Positions 10,874 to 23,820 of a stretch of DNA of 64,000 nucleotides are shown here, one piece after another (position 1 is the stretch's first letter; every line of letters starts with the position of its first letter). The notes beneath the pieces are model-generated. The model searched no databases and was not told the origin of the DNA. It saw only the letters and a list, made by a program, of their open reading frames with translations. Source of the stretch: Papaver somniferum (taxonomy: Eukaryota > Streptophyta > Magnoliopsida > Ranunculales > Papaveraceae); the NCBI RefSeq assembly GCF_003573695.1, contig NC_039362.1, positions 192,692,827-192,756,826 of the forward strand, read 5' to 3'. The translations under genes were made by a program, and so were the position numbers.

Positions 10874-11040
10874 ACTAGATCCAGTTGCATTTTATTGGAA
10901 TTGAGAGAATAACCCAAATGAATTTTACTTTACTTTTTTGTTCCCGAAGTAACTCTCATCAACTAGCACTATTATGATGTGAACCATTAGAAATAATTCA
11001 TCAAATTGGTTAAATATAAAAGCGTCTGCTTCATAGGAAT

Positions 11041-11150
11041 CTAGACAATCTTATTTTTTTGAACATGAAGAAATAAAGAAGCCATTGCAATTGCCGGAAA
11101 ACTAGGCCCACTAAAGGCACAAAAATAGAGGGTAAATCAAAAGTTGTCAT
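11041..11150 (-). pseudogene. psaI: plastid-derived psaI with one-base deletion, unit 1
   Basis: PsaI is a 36-residue single-helix subunit of photosystem I. This copy is 110 bases instead of 111: one G is missing in the Gly-rich part (TTGCCGGAAAA where units 2-4 have TTGCCGGGAAAA), shifting the frame. Confidence 0.9.
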
Positions 11151-11639
11151 AGAATGGATACCTCGATTTAAAATTTGTACCTGTTATAAAGATATCTTAT
11201 GATAAATATATCTATTTATTATAAGTATAGAATAATAAGTCAAGGAATGTAGAACTAAATATGAGTTCTCACGGGAAATATTGAAATATGCACGATTTCT
11301 ATTCTATTATTTTATAGATTTGAATTTTTCTATATCTATAATACGTAAGAGGATAAGATGAAATTCTTTTTCTTCATAAAATTTGCTAAAACAAAAAAGA
11401 AGTATTCTTTTATCCTATCGTTGATCGAAACTTCCTGATTACTAATATCAGTAATAACACCAATTATAGGTATAAATACATATCTGGAGGAAAAAAGAAA
11501 AAGTAAGTATCCGAAACTTCTGATTCTTTTTACAATATAAATAGATCTTATGCCCGTAATGAAAACGAACTCTTCTTTTTTTCTTTACCAATAACTAAAA
11601 AACTTCTTTGCCGCAAATAAAATAACTGAATTGAATGCT
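11151..11639. other. plastid psaI-accD spacer, unit 1
   Basis: AT-rich spacer with no gene seen. It recurs at 33095-33581, 40913-41403 and 55772-56262. Confidence 0.7.
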
Positions 11640-13106
11640 CTACTTGATTGAATTTTGATTTAAGGGAAAGAAACCGTGAAGCTGAAATAACTCACCCAGA
11701 ACACTTTTTAAAGGATTACGTGGTACGATTGAGTCCAATAAGCCCTTGTGGAATAAATACTCAGCCGCCTGGGAACCATCAGGTACTGTCTTATTCAATG
11801 TTTGTTCAATTACTCTTTTACCCGCAAATGCAATGTAGGCATTAGGCTCGGCAATAATGATATCTCCCAACATACCAAAACTTGCAGTCACCCCACCGGT
11901 TGTAGGAGATGTAAGGATTGATACATAGAATAACTTTTTATTTGATTGATAATTATATGAAGCGGAAGATATTTTAGCCATTTGCATCAAGCTCAAACTT
12001 CCTTCTTGCATGCGCGCTCCTCCCGAAGCACAAACTATAATAAGAGGTAGAGCTTTACGAGTCGCATGCTCGATCAAACGGGTAATTTTCTCGCCTACTA
12101 CGGATCCCATACTGCCCCCCATGAACTGAAAATCCATAACCCCAATAGCTATGGGAATACCATTTAGTTGACCTATGCCTGTTTGAATAGCCTCGGTTAA
12201 CCCTGTTTTTCTTTGATAAGAATCGATACGATCTTTATAAGGTTCCTCTTCTGAATGAAATTCAATGGGGTCCATAGAAACCATGTCTTCATTCATAGGA
12301 TCCCAAGTGCCCGGATCAACCGAAAGCTCGATTCTATCTGAACTGCTCATTTTCAAATGATATCCGCATTGTTCACAAACATTGAGTTTTGACTTAAAAA
12401 ACTTATAATTTAACCCATAACAACTCTCGCATTGAACCCACAAATGTCTGTATTTTTTATTTATATCGAGATCATTATATCTTCTTCTCATATTAAATCA
12501 CTTCTATTTGTGCTAATTCGTATACTGGAACTCTCGTTGTCACTACTATTTACACTTTCATTACAAATGTAACTATACATGTAACTGTCGCTGTAATTGT
12601 AACTATCGCCTGAAATGTAATTATCAATACTGATTTCAGAACGAAGATAACTATCAATGCAATTAAAAATGTGATTATTCCAACTATATTGAGTATCATA
12701 CATATAACGATCGTAGTAGTGATTGTCGCTTTGAGAACCATTATTCAGATAACTATAAAAGGAACTTTCTAGTTCATTCATAAAAGAGCGATCGTTGTCA
12801 ATCTCGAAAATAAAATTTTCAATATTAAAATATATCGAATAACTGTTACCATTACGATCCCTAACTAAAATGTCATCAGAGATCAAACTCCGAATGTCCC
12901 TGACATCGAAAAAAGTATCCATATTATTAGCACTGGAATTATCACTATCGTCCCCACTATCAATATTTTTATCCCTATCATATAAACGGGATCTTCACTT
13001 CCACTGGTATTTTCAATAGGACAAGACTATCCATTGATTTACTTAGCCCAGACCTATGTTTTAATTCCTCGTTAAACAACATCGAATGGAACCACCTTTT
13101 TTCCAT
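11640..13106 (-). pseudogene. accD: plastid-derived accD, frameshifted, unit 1
   Basis: AccD is the carboxyltransferase beta subunit of plastid acetyl-CoA carboxylase, the first step of fatty acid synthesis. The catalytic domain is fully open (11640-12491). It has the C4 zinc finger (CESCYG...CEQCG), [12 protein letters not shown] and [10 protein letters not shown]. The acidic, Ser/Asn-rich N-terminal extension is in other frames because of one-base deletions near 12489, 12972 and 13023. The start is [10 protein letters not shown] at 13106. Confidence 0.9.
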
Positions 13107-13758
13107 AGAGCTTGTCTGCCCCCCTATTTGAATGTAAATACAAGAGAGATAGTCATTCGATGAATAATAATTTGAATATATCCTCTCGGAATAAGCATAT
13201 AGATCCAATAGAATAATTAACTAATCACGATGAGTCTTGAAAAAAAGGATTCTTTTTTTGTGGGAATCTGGATATCACTTCACTATCAATCTATATGATG
13301 GAACCCTTTCTTCAATTAGAATAGAAAGCGAGGGTTATCCCGTGCCGTGTACAAATTCTAATCGAAAAGATTTGTTCTCTCCTAGGAAGAATTCTTTTTT
13401 GGAGAATAATAAGTTTCTATTGCAATGCGAAGGAAAAGGGCAATATACGGGACGGGGATAAAGCGTTGTGACCATTGGCTCGATTCGACCATAGTCCGGA
13501 TTAAGGGGTATAGAAAATATTCTACTAATCCCATCTCAAGGATCCATAGGATTAATTATGGATCCAACAACAGAAGGATTTGAATTGTTGAGTCTTAGAT
13601 CTTGTATTTAATATTTTGTATACCGAAATCCAGTATGTATATATGCCTGGAAAATGAAATAGGAACCTTATTCGTTATTCGGCTCAATCCTTTTTTAGTA
13701 AAAGATTGGGCCGAGTTTAATTGCAATTCAATTAAAGGAACGAATGGTAATTACTGGA
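13107..13758. other. plastid accD-rbcL spacer, unit 1
   Basis: A 0.65-kb plastid spacer without a gene I can support. Units 1 and 4 share the longer form around 13385 (AAGAATTCTTTTTTGGAG), while units 2 and 3 share a shorter form (AGGAATTTTTGGAG), a useful marker of how the copies are related. Confidence 0.65.
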
Positions 13759-15196
<1,438 letters not shown>

Positions 15197-15300
15197 TTAA
15201 GAAATCTCACAACGACAAGGTATACTCGACATGAATTAGCCGTTAATGAAACCTTTAACAGGAATCTGTCACAAAACTCTCAACAAATATTATCAACTAA

Positions 15301-15643
<343 letters not shown>

Positions 15644-15647
<4 letters not shown>

Positions 15648-16039
15648 ACCTTAAATCTTTGTGTACTAACCTAGAATCAAATTTTTTTGGGATTCAGAAG
15701 TGAAAGAAATTGTTTTATCTACTAATAGTGGCCAAATCGGTGTATACCAAATCACGCCCCTATTGCCACAACTGTAGATATAGGTATTTGAGACTACGCC
15801 TAATGACCAATGGTTAAAAAATCGCTCTGATGGTGGTTTTTCTAGAGTAGGCATAAGATATACCATCTTAGTAAATGATGCGGAGAAGGGTAGTGACATT
15901 GATCCACAAAAGCTCAGAAATCTCTTAAATAGCTGAAGCTAACTTAAGTCGGGCTGAGAGCAAGAGACAAACAATTGAAGCGAATTTAGCCGTCAGACGA
16001 GCTAGGACGCGAGTAGAGGCTATGAATGAAATTTCATAA
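15644..16039 (+). pseudogene. atpE: plastid-derived atpE, frameshifted, unit 1
   Basis: This copy of the epsilon subunit carries an A inserted after the start (ATGAACC) and many one-base gaps (for example near 15747, 15800, 15853 and 15910), so no epsilon is made. Confidence 0.88.
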
Positions 16040-16206
16040 AAAATAGGTGCGCCCCAATAAAAAGGAAATTCTGTTTGTACACCATATTTTTTGGTTCTCG
16101 GATTGATTCGAACAACTGTAATGGCATTTCTTATGCAACTAAAATAAAAGGGAGGGTGGGTAGAAAAACTTATTAGATACTAATTACTCCGGTATCTAAT
16201 AAGTTC

Positions 16207-16279
16207 TACCTACTATTGGATTTGAACCAATGACTCCCGCCGTATGAAAGCAATACTCTAACCACTGGGTTAGGTAGGT
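16207..16279 (-). pseudogene. trnM-CAU: plastid-derived trnM-CAU, nearly intact, unit 1
   Basis: All 73 bases are present with anticodon CAU. One change in the acceptor/D region (TTAGGTAGGT against TTAAGTAGGT in unit 4) would weaken the molecule. The internal GGTTCAAATCC fits a Pol III B box, so nuclear transcription is possible in principle. Confidence 0.75.
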
Positions 16280-16449
16280 CATTTATCATCACAAAGAGAA
16301 AGAAGGGGCTTGTCATATCGATGAATTAAGATGCAATCTTATTTCTAAGCAATCCAATTCTTGGTAGGAAACAGATCAGAAGCTATCATGTTGGATCATT
16401 GAAGATTCTCTTGACAAGAAATTATTTCCATGATAAACTATCTATCACA

Positions 16450-17112
16450 AGGGCTAAACTCCAGTTGGTAGAGCAACTCGTTACACGCGCGCCAATGTTT
16501 TTCAGGGGAGTCCCATCATGCAATCAACAAAATTGATCTTAATCAACAAAATTGATCTTATTGATAATCAGTGTCTTACTCTATATATTCGAGGGAACAA
16601 TAGCCTGACAAATATTGGTTCGTCCGCTTTGGGTGCCAATTTAGGCTCCAAAAAGAACCCATCATTGATTCGATAATGATAAGGTGAATACACATCCCAT
16701 TCAATGCTAGCGCATAATGGGTATAAGGACCTCAAAAAAATATCTTTCGTACTATGAACTTTAAGGTGTATGAAGTTTCATATTTGGACTCTTTGAGCAG
16801 AGCGATAGAGACTCCATTTAACTTAGGTTAATCTAGGCCAGAGGCAGACCTACGTCAAGGTAACTCTTCTTTGAAACACTTTGGTATGTTCCTGGATCAT
16901 AATCTAAATAATGAAGCAGAGCACGTGGAGCCATCTCGTGATCTTTTTGTTAAGAAAAAGTATGGCGGACTATCTGATATTTATATCAGTTGATGAAAGA
17001 GCCCATGCAAAAAAAATGCTGTGGGTCTTTGGAACAGTTCGAATCATTTCGATAATAAAAAGTTGGATCTGTTTTACCGAGAAGGTCTATGGTTCGAGTC
17101 CGTATAGCCCTA
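16450..17112 (+). pseudogene. trnV-UAC: plastid-derived trnV-UAC with intron, unit 1
   Basis: Exon 1 is at about 16450-16486 with changes in the D arm (GGGCTAAACTCCAGTTGG) and a missing T in the anticodon loop (TCGTTACAC). Exon 2, 17078-17112, differs only at ATGGTTCGAG. The group II intron has several one-base changes. Confidence 0.8.
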
Positions 17113-17650
17113 GAAATTTGTATAGTTTTCATTTCCTCAATCTTGTTTGTGGTTGTAGTCGGACGGTCGTTTGGCCCATCGAAATAGAATAATCATCACA
17201 TGCTCCGAGCAACCCCCGTGGGTGAGCATGAAGCGGAAAAAAATTCATTTCAGTGGGCCCAATCGGTATTTTTTTGATCTCGGATAAAAAAAACCGTCCT
17301 TTCTATTTGTGGATGAATTACACACAAATTTTCCTGTTTTCCTATCCAGGATCAAAAGGTTTGTATATTTCTTTTTTTTGTACAAAATATCTTTTTATAG
17401 ATCTCAATATACCCCAACCCAATTGCTCACCATTCCAATTCTACCGATGCTGACTTTATGCAAGAAGGTGAGGTCTCCTTTTGTACTTGGACGAGTTACG
17501 AAGCCCCCAACTCCTCGTTTTTCGGAGCAGAACTCAATTCGTTGTTTCATAGATAATGAATGTTTCCTAACTCTATTAGTGTTTGCATCCCTGATATTTC
17601 CATGAGTTTTTGGGGGATTGGTCTGTCGAAACAAACACACCAAGAAAAAA
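17113..17650. other. plastid spacer to nuclear junction, end of unit 1
   Basis: Same stretch as 1504-2090; no gene. It marks the boundary between unit 1 and unit 2. Confidence 0.6.
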
Positions 17651-19490
17651 AAGATGAATTAACTGAAGGATTTAGAATGAAAAAGATAATCGTCCTCTGA
17701 TGATAAAAAAAATCATCATAAAGATGAGAGAAAATCATCCTAAAAATGAGAGAGAATATTTTAGTAGTAGGAGATTATTTTTTGTTTAGACAAATTTTAA
17801 TTTTGTTCTAATTTTGTTCTCGATTATTCTATTTTTTTTTTTAAAAAACCCCACCCCTCTATCAGTCACTATCTTTCTCGATTATTCTAATTTTGTTCTT
17901 TAGACAAATTTTATTTTGTGTTTATACTGTGTAGAGATGTCCAAGTACTAAAATGACTTAAAATATCCCTTTTAATTTTACGCCTCGGGTTGCGAAAACA
18001 ATTCAGGATCATCTTGATAACGCTTCATTCCCCGTTTTTCTCTTTAGCGCCCCAGGATTTGCCGATTCTAGATCGTGTGAGATGACTCGGTAGTGCTTAT
18101 TCCACGTTTTCCAGACAAGAAGCCGATGTACGGTTATGGGTAGATTCAACATCATGTCGAAAGTCGTTACGTTCTATTTCCACTTCTTTTATACTTCCAC
18201 CAAAAAAAAACGTCTGGACAAAAACTGATTTCAGTCATGAGAGTCTCATTTATGAGTTTATAACGCTTCCCTCATGGTCTTCTATTCTCTTTCCATCTTT
18301 CTGCATCCAAAGTCGATAAATTCCTTTGAGAATTTATCATCCCGCATTATATGGAGGTTGAGTCAATCCCACAATAAATATTTTTACTGGTTACATATAG
18401 AAGGTTTATAGTCTTAACCTTCCTCAAGAGTTATTCGGGTGGCCTATCTTTGGGATATCTTTGGGAAGTGAGAAACTTTTGCGCATCTAGTAGTCGGGGC
18501 ATCACAATATGCTACCTCACACGTATTTCTAGTTGTTAATTTCTTTTTAGGCCAAATGATATCTGGTTTGATCTTTACCAAATGATATCTCCATGATCCA
18601 TCAAGGTACTCTCCAGTAGGACTCATTATTAAAATTACGGCCTCACCTTTCCCACAATCATCTTTGCTTCCTAACTCCTAACTGAGACACCAGTGTAAAA
18701 GACACGTCAAGCTTGAGTCATGAACGACTTAGCTAGGGTCACGGATAGATTTTGGTCACGAAAAAACAATTTTGGATAGCCAAATACGTCTTAGGTCATA
18801 AAAAAATATTGAAAACGGGACAAACTGTATGCATACTCCTCGTGATCTGCGAGAAAAGTTATACTCTTGGTTATGTTAAGACACACTACCTGCAAGTAGT
18901 GATCTTAATTAGGTTTTGCATATCTGTATGATTTAAAAAATATATATTATCAGTGATATGTACTACGCGATTTTCATCTATATGTGGATTACTAAAAGCT
19001 CTCATATAAAGCATATATATTGAATATTTGAATAATTTTGAGATAAAAACATATTTTACAAAAATTTGTTTCATATTGGAAATAAAATATAAATTTAATC
19101 TTCATTAAGTTTTAATTCTAAAATCGATTTTTCGATAGGTTAGCCAATGCCTATTGGATTGAAGAACAAGGTATGGGAAAGCTATCAAATCTTTTGATTA
19201 GAAGCTCGGCATATGTTTTACAGTTAGTTACTCATCCTATTAAGTTAATTGGTTTTCAGCCTTCAATTTATTGAATGTGAGTATTCTATAAAGGAATAAT
19301 CATTATAATGGTTCCACATAGAAGTTGAATATTTATGATTGTGAGACTTAGAAGGTTAAGGATTGTCTCTCCATTGCTTTAGTTTATTGTCTTAGTTTCC
19401 CAGCGAACACCAAGGAAAGGAATGTATGCAAAGGGAAAATAAATCATGAATTTTGACTATCCACAAAGGGATAATAAATCCAGAAATTGA
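17650..19490. other. nuclear segment without recognised genes, unit 2
   Basis: Repeats the DNA at 2090-3960. About 40 bp near 18445 are missing relative to units 1 and 4. After 19515 about 315 bp that are present in unit 1 (3965-4280) are also missing. Confidence 0.55.
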
Positions 19491-19494
19491 ACAC

Positions 19495-19857
19495 CTAATT
19501 GATGATGAATTGTTTAAAGAAATTGTCTCTCCATTGCTCTAGTTCCATCACTGCATTCTGCATACTTCTTTTCCACAAAAGCAAACAACTGGATGATGAA
19601 AAATTATTGGACAACTTCATGTTAACGAACATTAGCTTCGTCAACAACTGTACCTTTTTGAAAATCCCAACAAAATCTGCTAAACCAACAGCTTGAGCTA
19701 GGTAGTGAACGATATCTTGAATATCGTTATTGGTTAACCGGTTATCTTCCCTTATCATTGCCAAGTCCCTTAGAAGTGGCGGAAATGTTGCGTTCGTCTT
19801 CACTACTATAGTACCGTCGTCAACCCCATAGTCGGGAAGGTAGGAAATTGTCTCCAT
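19495..19857 (-). pseudogene. unrecognised protein fragment, open for 120 codons, unit 2
   Basis: This is the best-preserved copy of the unassigned minus-strand frame: [29 protein letters not shown] and onward through RLTNNDIQDIVHYLAQAVGLADFVGIFKKV to NAVMEL. The last 18 or so codons come from a deletion join (at about 19530), so the natural C-terminus DFPFDDSKAVFVDALYFGL seen in unit 4 is absent here. I do not recognise the family. The acidic and hydrophobic pattern looks like real former coding sequence, because units 2 and 4 keep the same reading over more than 60 codons. Confidence 0.4.
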
Positions 19858-20010
19858 CTGAAAATGTCTGCCTTTTCAGATATAAGTGACTCCAGATTGG
19901 GTGTTAGTTACTACTACATCAGAGTTTGGCACATTGTTATCGAAGTCTTTTCAGACACTCGTATCCTGCCCATGACTCGTATACCTAAGCCGGAGTAAGC
20001 TAATACTTTA

Positions 20011-20061
20011 GTCCCACCTAGACTAGTTTAAAGCAGAAGAACGGAAACGAGACTGTATAAA
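20011..20061 (+). promoter_or_regulatory. U2 snRNA promoter (USE + TATA), unit 2
   Basis: USE GTCCCACCTAG at 20011-20021 and TATAAA at 20056-20061, 77 and 32 bases before the U2 start. One base longer between the two elements than in the other units. Confidence 0.8.
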
Positions 20062-20087
20062 GCAAGAAGCTAAAGAATTGAACAAGC

Positions 20088-20279
20088 ATACATTTCTCGG
20101 CCTTTTGGCTAAGATCAAGTGTAGTATCTGTTCTTATCAGTTAATATCTGATATGTGAGCTATCGGCTCACACGATATTAAATTAATTTTTTTCAAGGGG
20201 GAGTTCCCATCACAGCAGCTGCTGCTGGTTCTCACGCGTCGCCTTTGTGTTGCACTACTGCATAGGCCTGGCACACCCC
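20088..20279 (+). ncRNA. U2: U2 snRNA, unit 2, several small lesions
   Basis: The U2 body is clear but weaker than in units 3 and 4. The 5' end reads ATACATTTCTCGG (C to A). One T is missing in TCAGTTAATATC, and GAGCTATCGG replaces GAGCCATCGG. Loop IV has lost four bases (CAGCTGCTGCTGG for CAGCTTGCTGCTAGG). GTAGTA is kept. Length 192. Of the four copies this looks least likely to give a normal U2. Confidence 0.85.
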
Positions 20280-20565
20280 AACCAAAACTAAGATAAAAAT
20301 TATGTTCCCTAACCTGGACCCTTTCACCAGTTTCGCAAAACTCAGAGCAGTTAGCTCTTGAATTTGGTGTTCTTGCCACGGGTTTGGCCTTCAATGTGAA
20401 CCTGTATTCCAATCTGAAATGTCCAAATTCACCATTGCTTCTAGAAACGGTGGTTCCAAATTCACCAATAAAAGCTCTTGGTAACACTCCACCAAGGTCC
20501 AAGTAAGATCTTTGTTCTTATAGCCCAACATTATAAAAAAAAAACTATCCATTTTCCGTAAGGAT

Positions 20566-21681
20566 CTTTAATGTACTTTGTTCATCAAAGGGACTAAAAA
20601 CTACAACTAAACAAAAAGTGGTAGAAGATGAAGGACTCATGTTTGGGGCTCGGTAGGCATATCACTGTTAAGAGTCCATGAGTGTCCATCACCCACAAAT
20701 TTTAACGCTATCTTGGTTGCCTCTAGCAGCAGACTTCGTAAATACTTGGCCTACATCCTGTCCAATTAGCCTGCTATTTGATTACAAAGTGATAATTAAT
20801 TTCCATCTGTTATTTTAATTACAATCAATAGATAGGTTTTGATATTACAAAGTTTCGAAGTTCACAATTATGCTCAGAACCCATCTGTTGAAAACACACA
20901 CACCTATAAAATTCGCTGGTTTAACACCTACTCGGAGAGTTCATAGTGCCATAATACATATTAAGAGAACCTGTCAGATGGATTATTGCCGACTAGCAAT
21001 TGCAGGTTCACTTGATCAGATTTGTTTTTCAGTCCCAAAGAGCACACCATCAATGAAGTGTTGCACCACATAAGGGGGCAACACCTTCTGAGGGATCTTG
21101 TGGGTTTAAGGTCCACAAATTGGCACTGGTTATGAGATCGATAATGATCTTATGACCATGCTTTTACTTCCATTCTTCTCCTCACAGCTCTTTGTTGCTG
21201 TTGCTGCGAACACCTTTATAGGTACAATTCAAATTGGAATCAAAGAAATCATGGTGTCTTATCCACTGGAACTAAGAGGCTCTAGTAAACCACTTCGTTG
21301 AATAAATGTTTGTGCTGTCAAGATGAAATCTATCGGAAGTTTTATAGTACATGGTTGCAGAGCTTGTGTAAATGAAGGGTGATTTTGATTGCAATTGGTG
21401 ATGACGGTTGGAGGAGCTATGCTCCATGATCTCTGAGGTTTTAAACTTTCTTGTACCCGCTCCAATTTTAGCAAACAATGTAAACCATGTCATTCCAGCT
21501 CAGTATCAAGCACCAAAGGCGCAGTGTTTTGCAAGAAGTTATAGGTCTACAATCTACATAGCCCAACCTCTCCAACGCTTGGAGTTATTGCAGAATGAGA
21601 TAATAATAATCCCACATTATTAGACATAGAAAAGATGAGGAAAAGAAGCCTATAAGACAAGCTGTAATGCTACTAGGAATC
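20566..21681. other. extra 1.1 kb between U2 and U1, only in unit 2
   Basis: In units 1, 3 and 4 the sequence CCGTAAGGAT runs straight into CATACTTACC of U1. In unit 2 about 1.1 kb lies between. No clear target duplication or terminal repeats flank it (AGGAT against AGGAAT). No protein is recognised; open frames on both strands are short. Its last 75 bases form a canonical snRNA promoter. The simplest reading is that unit 2 keeps the original U2-U1 spacer and the other units descend from a deletion; a later insertion is the alternative. Confidence 0.6.
21609..21656 (+). promoter_or_regulatory. canonical U1 snRNA promoter, only in unit 2
   Basis: USE ATCCCACATTA (21609-21619) matches RTCCCACATCG at nine of eleven positions, and TATAAG is at 21651-21656. 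Distances to the U1 start at 21682 are 73 and 31 bases, textbook spacing for Pol II snRNA genes in plants. Confidence 0.85.
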
Positions 21682-21846
21682 ATACTTACCTGGACGGGGT
21701 CTATGACTGATCATGAAGGGTCATGGCCTAGGTTAGTGACTTCCATTGCACTTTGGAAGGGCGCTCGCCTAAGATTCCCCACTGAGGGAGAGTTCTACGG
21801 TCCATAATTTGTTCATGAGGGGGAACGCGTCCGCGCGGCACCTGCC
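21682..21846 (+). ncRNA. U1: U1 snRNA, unit 2, with canonical promoter
   Basis: The 5' splice-site recognition end ATACTTACCTGGACGGGG is perfect and the promoter is canonical. The body has changes relative to unit 1: AAGATTCCCC, GAGTTCTACGGTCC, GTTCATGAGG and GCGGCACCTGCC, which disturb stem pairing around the Sm site. The 3' box CAATCTTCCAAGTCTAA follows. It is the only U1 copy here with a recognisable full set of control elements. Confidence 0.88.
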
Positions 21847-22381
21847 AATCTTCCAAGTCTAAATTTTATCTACGGTTGTGTTATTAGCGTTTGCTCTTAC
21901 CATAGTGCAGTTTCTTGATCCGGACAGGAGCTGTTATTTTGAGCTTGATCTGCAACACTTGATGATCTCGTCAAAATGTGTTGGACAATAAGTTCTCTGA
22001 AAATATGGAATTGCATTATCTTAATCATCAATTTTCTTCGCAAGAAAAAAAAAAAAAAAAAACTTCCGACTGTAGTTCCCCAATTTTATTTTATTTTGAT
22101 AATTTTCCGTTATGGCCTGTAAACAAGCCCTTCTGTTAAAAACATGGCTGCCCAAAATCAAATGAAGGCTACTATTCTAATAAGGTGAATTCGTTGATAG
22201 CAGGGATCATCAGCCTTGGTGTTAAAGGCACTTAAGATAGGAGGGGCACTCAATTGCACTTTAAATATGGCCACACAAATTGACTATGCATGTGGCTTGA
22301 AGATAAGATATGAAAAGGCCACATCCAAGAAATTTTGACGTCAATAAGACTAGTGGAGGTGGTGTTTACTCAAATAGACCG

Positions 22382-23005
22382 ATGATGGTGGTGTTGGTTC
22401 CATTCATCATCACTTGATCTCTAAATACAATAATAATCCAGCAAACATTTCTTCTCTTCTTCTGTGAACAACTCACAGAGATTGTTCCTCACAAGGAGGA
22501 ATTCTTCAATATTAGCTACTTCCTCAATTTTATCTTCTTTTCTACATTTGGTGTCTTTTCAGTTGGCAAATGCTCGAGTAAAAGAAGAAACACCTCAGCG
22601 CCAAGAAAACGAGTCGTTCAGGTATTCGAAAAGGCTTCTCCTTCGGTGGTTTTTATTAAGGACCTTGAATTAGCTAAGACCTCGTCAGGCAGAAGCACAA
22701 ATACTGAAGAAGTTCTTACGAAAGAAGAAGAGGAAACTGCGAAAGTCGAAGGGACTGGTTCTGGTTTCATATGGGATAAAAGTGGACACATAGTGACCAA
22801 TTATCATGTCATAGCTAAGTTGGCAACTGATACGACTGGACTTCAGCGTTGCAAGGTATTTATTGAAGATGCACACAGGGAAAAGTTCTCCAAGGAAGGA
22901 AAACTTGTTGGTTTTGATCCCACGTATGATTTGGCGGTTTTAAAGATCGATGTCTCCGAAGGAAATTTCGATCTCAAACCTGCTCTTCTTGGTACCTCTG
23001 GTGAT
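22382..23005 (+). pseudogene. DEG5: 5' fragment of DEG5, unit 2
   Basis: Same 5' fragment as in unit 1. It starts ATGATGGTGG, with deletions near 22396, 22428 and 22440 in the transit-peptide part. From about 22646 the frame is open through [27 protein letters not shown] and DLAVLKIDVSEG to LLGTSGDL. It lacks the catalytic Ser half. Confidence 0.85.
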
Positions 23006-23042
23006 TTATGTCGTATCACCAGAGGTACCAAGAAGAGAAGGT
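22978..23042. repeat. fold-back palindrome at the DEG5 break, unit 2
   Basis: Arms 22978-23005 and 23015-23042 with a 9-base loop; one mismatch (AAGAGAAGGT in the right arm). Same junction as in the other units. Confidence 0.92.
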
Positions 23043-23077
23043 ACCAAAGTTGAGTATCCTTCTCTCATCTGTTTTAA

Positions 23078-23216
23078 GAGATTCCCAACATATCATAAGA
23101 TTCCCGTTCTTGGAAATCCGCACTTTTCCAAATCCAAAAAACAGATGGAATTCTAGGATTTATCCTTGGGGCAAATACTTTTATGCATACCTCCTCTGGC
23201 TGATCCACACCATACT
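23078..23216 (-). pseudogene. ndhJ: ndhJ, distal part, left of the retrotransposon
   Basis: Encodes the ndhJ stretch from about EYGVDQP to ESYDMLGIS. It is separated from the proximal part (28757-28984) by the LTR retrotransposon. The last five bases, ATACT, are the target duplication. Confidence 0.9.
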
Positions 23217-23820
23217 TGATGCAGCGGATATTAGAGAAACTAGAGAAAAGAGAAGCGTTTTTCAGACTTCAAATATTCCTAGGAATATCGACTATGAACG
23301 TTGATTAATATCTAGACTTCGGTTTCCCAACTTTAGATAAAAATCGATTAAACTTGAACAAAGTTTGATAAAGAAGATATATATTCCAAAAAAAAGTTGC
23401 CCTAAACAATTTATGATGGACTCTTTTATAGACTTGGGGAAAAACCCTAACTTGCTAGTCAAGAAAGGATGAAAAAACCCCCTAAACCGACTCAGACCCT
23501 AATTTGCTATTTTTGGCAAATTTTGGTCGACCTAAAATAATGAAAGTACTCATAAAATAAAACAATTCGCCTCAAACGGCGGCCCAAACAGACTCCTAAC
23601 GAAAGAGTTATTAACAAAATAAAAACTTTCCTAAAATAGCAAAAACGTATGTTTGATGCCCTAAACGATGGAATTTGGCTAAATTCTGAAGACCAAGGCA
23701 ATCAAGATTCCTTGTCCTGTTCTTTGGCTTGTTTCCCATCGAAATGGACCCCTAAGGATCTAAATTACGACACTTGGATTTTTAGCCTCCAAATAGGCTA
23801 TAGCCTGCTCATCTGCATCA
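23217..23820 (-). repeat. 3' LTR of the retrotransposon
   Basis: Left copy of the LTR, TGATGCAG to CTGCATCA. The pol frame runs about 60 bases into it before its stop. The purine-rich CGAGAGAA just outside (23821-23828, minus) is a possible polypurine tract. Confidence 0.95.

Noticed and set aside
11648..11845. Plus-strand 65-codon frame recurring at 33590, 41412 and 56271
   Set aside because: It is antisense to the C-terminal part of accD and is conserved only because accD is.
13237..13461. Plus-strand frame MKKRILFLWESGYHF in the accD-rbcL spacer
   Set aside because: It lies in a known plastid spacer, has no family I recognise, and changes length and ending between copies.
20566..21681. 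The 1.1-kb unit 2 segment as a DNA transposon
   Set aside because: No terminal inverted repeats or target duplication are visible, and its end is an snRNA promoter.
22040..22060. Poly-A run as the tail of a retrocopy
   Set aside because: It lies upstream of DEG5 rather than at its 3' end and varies as a homopolymer between units.
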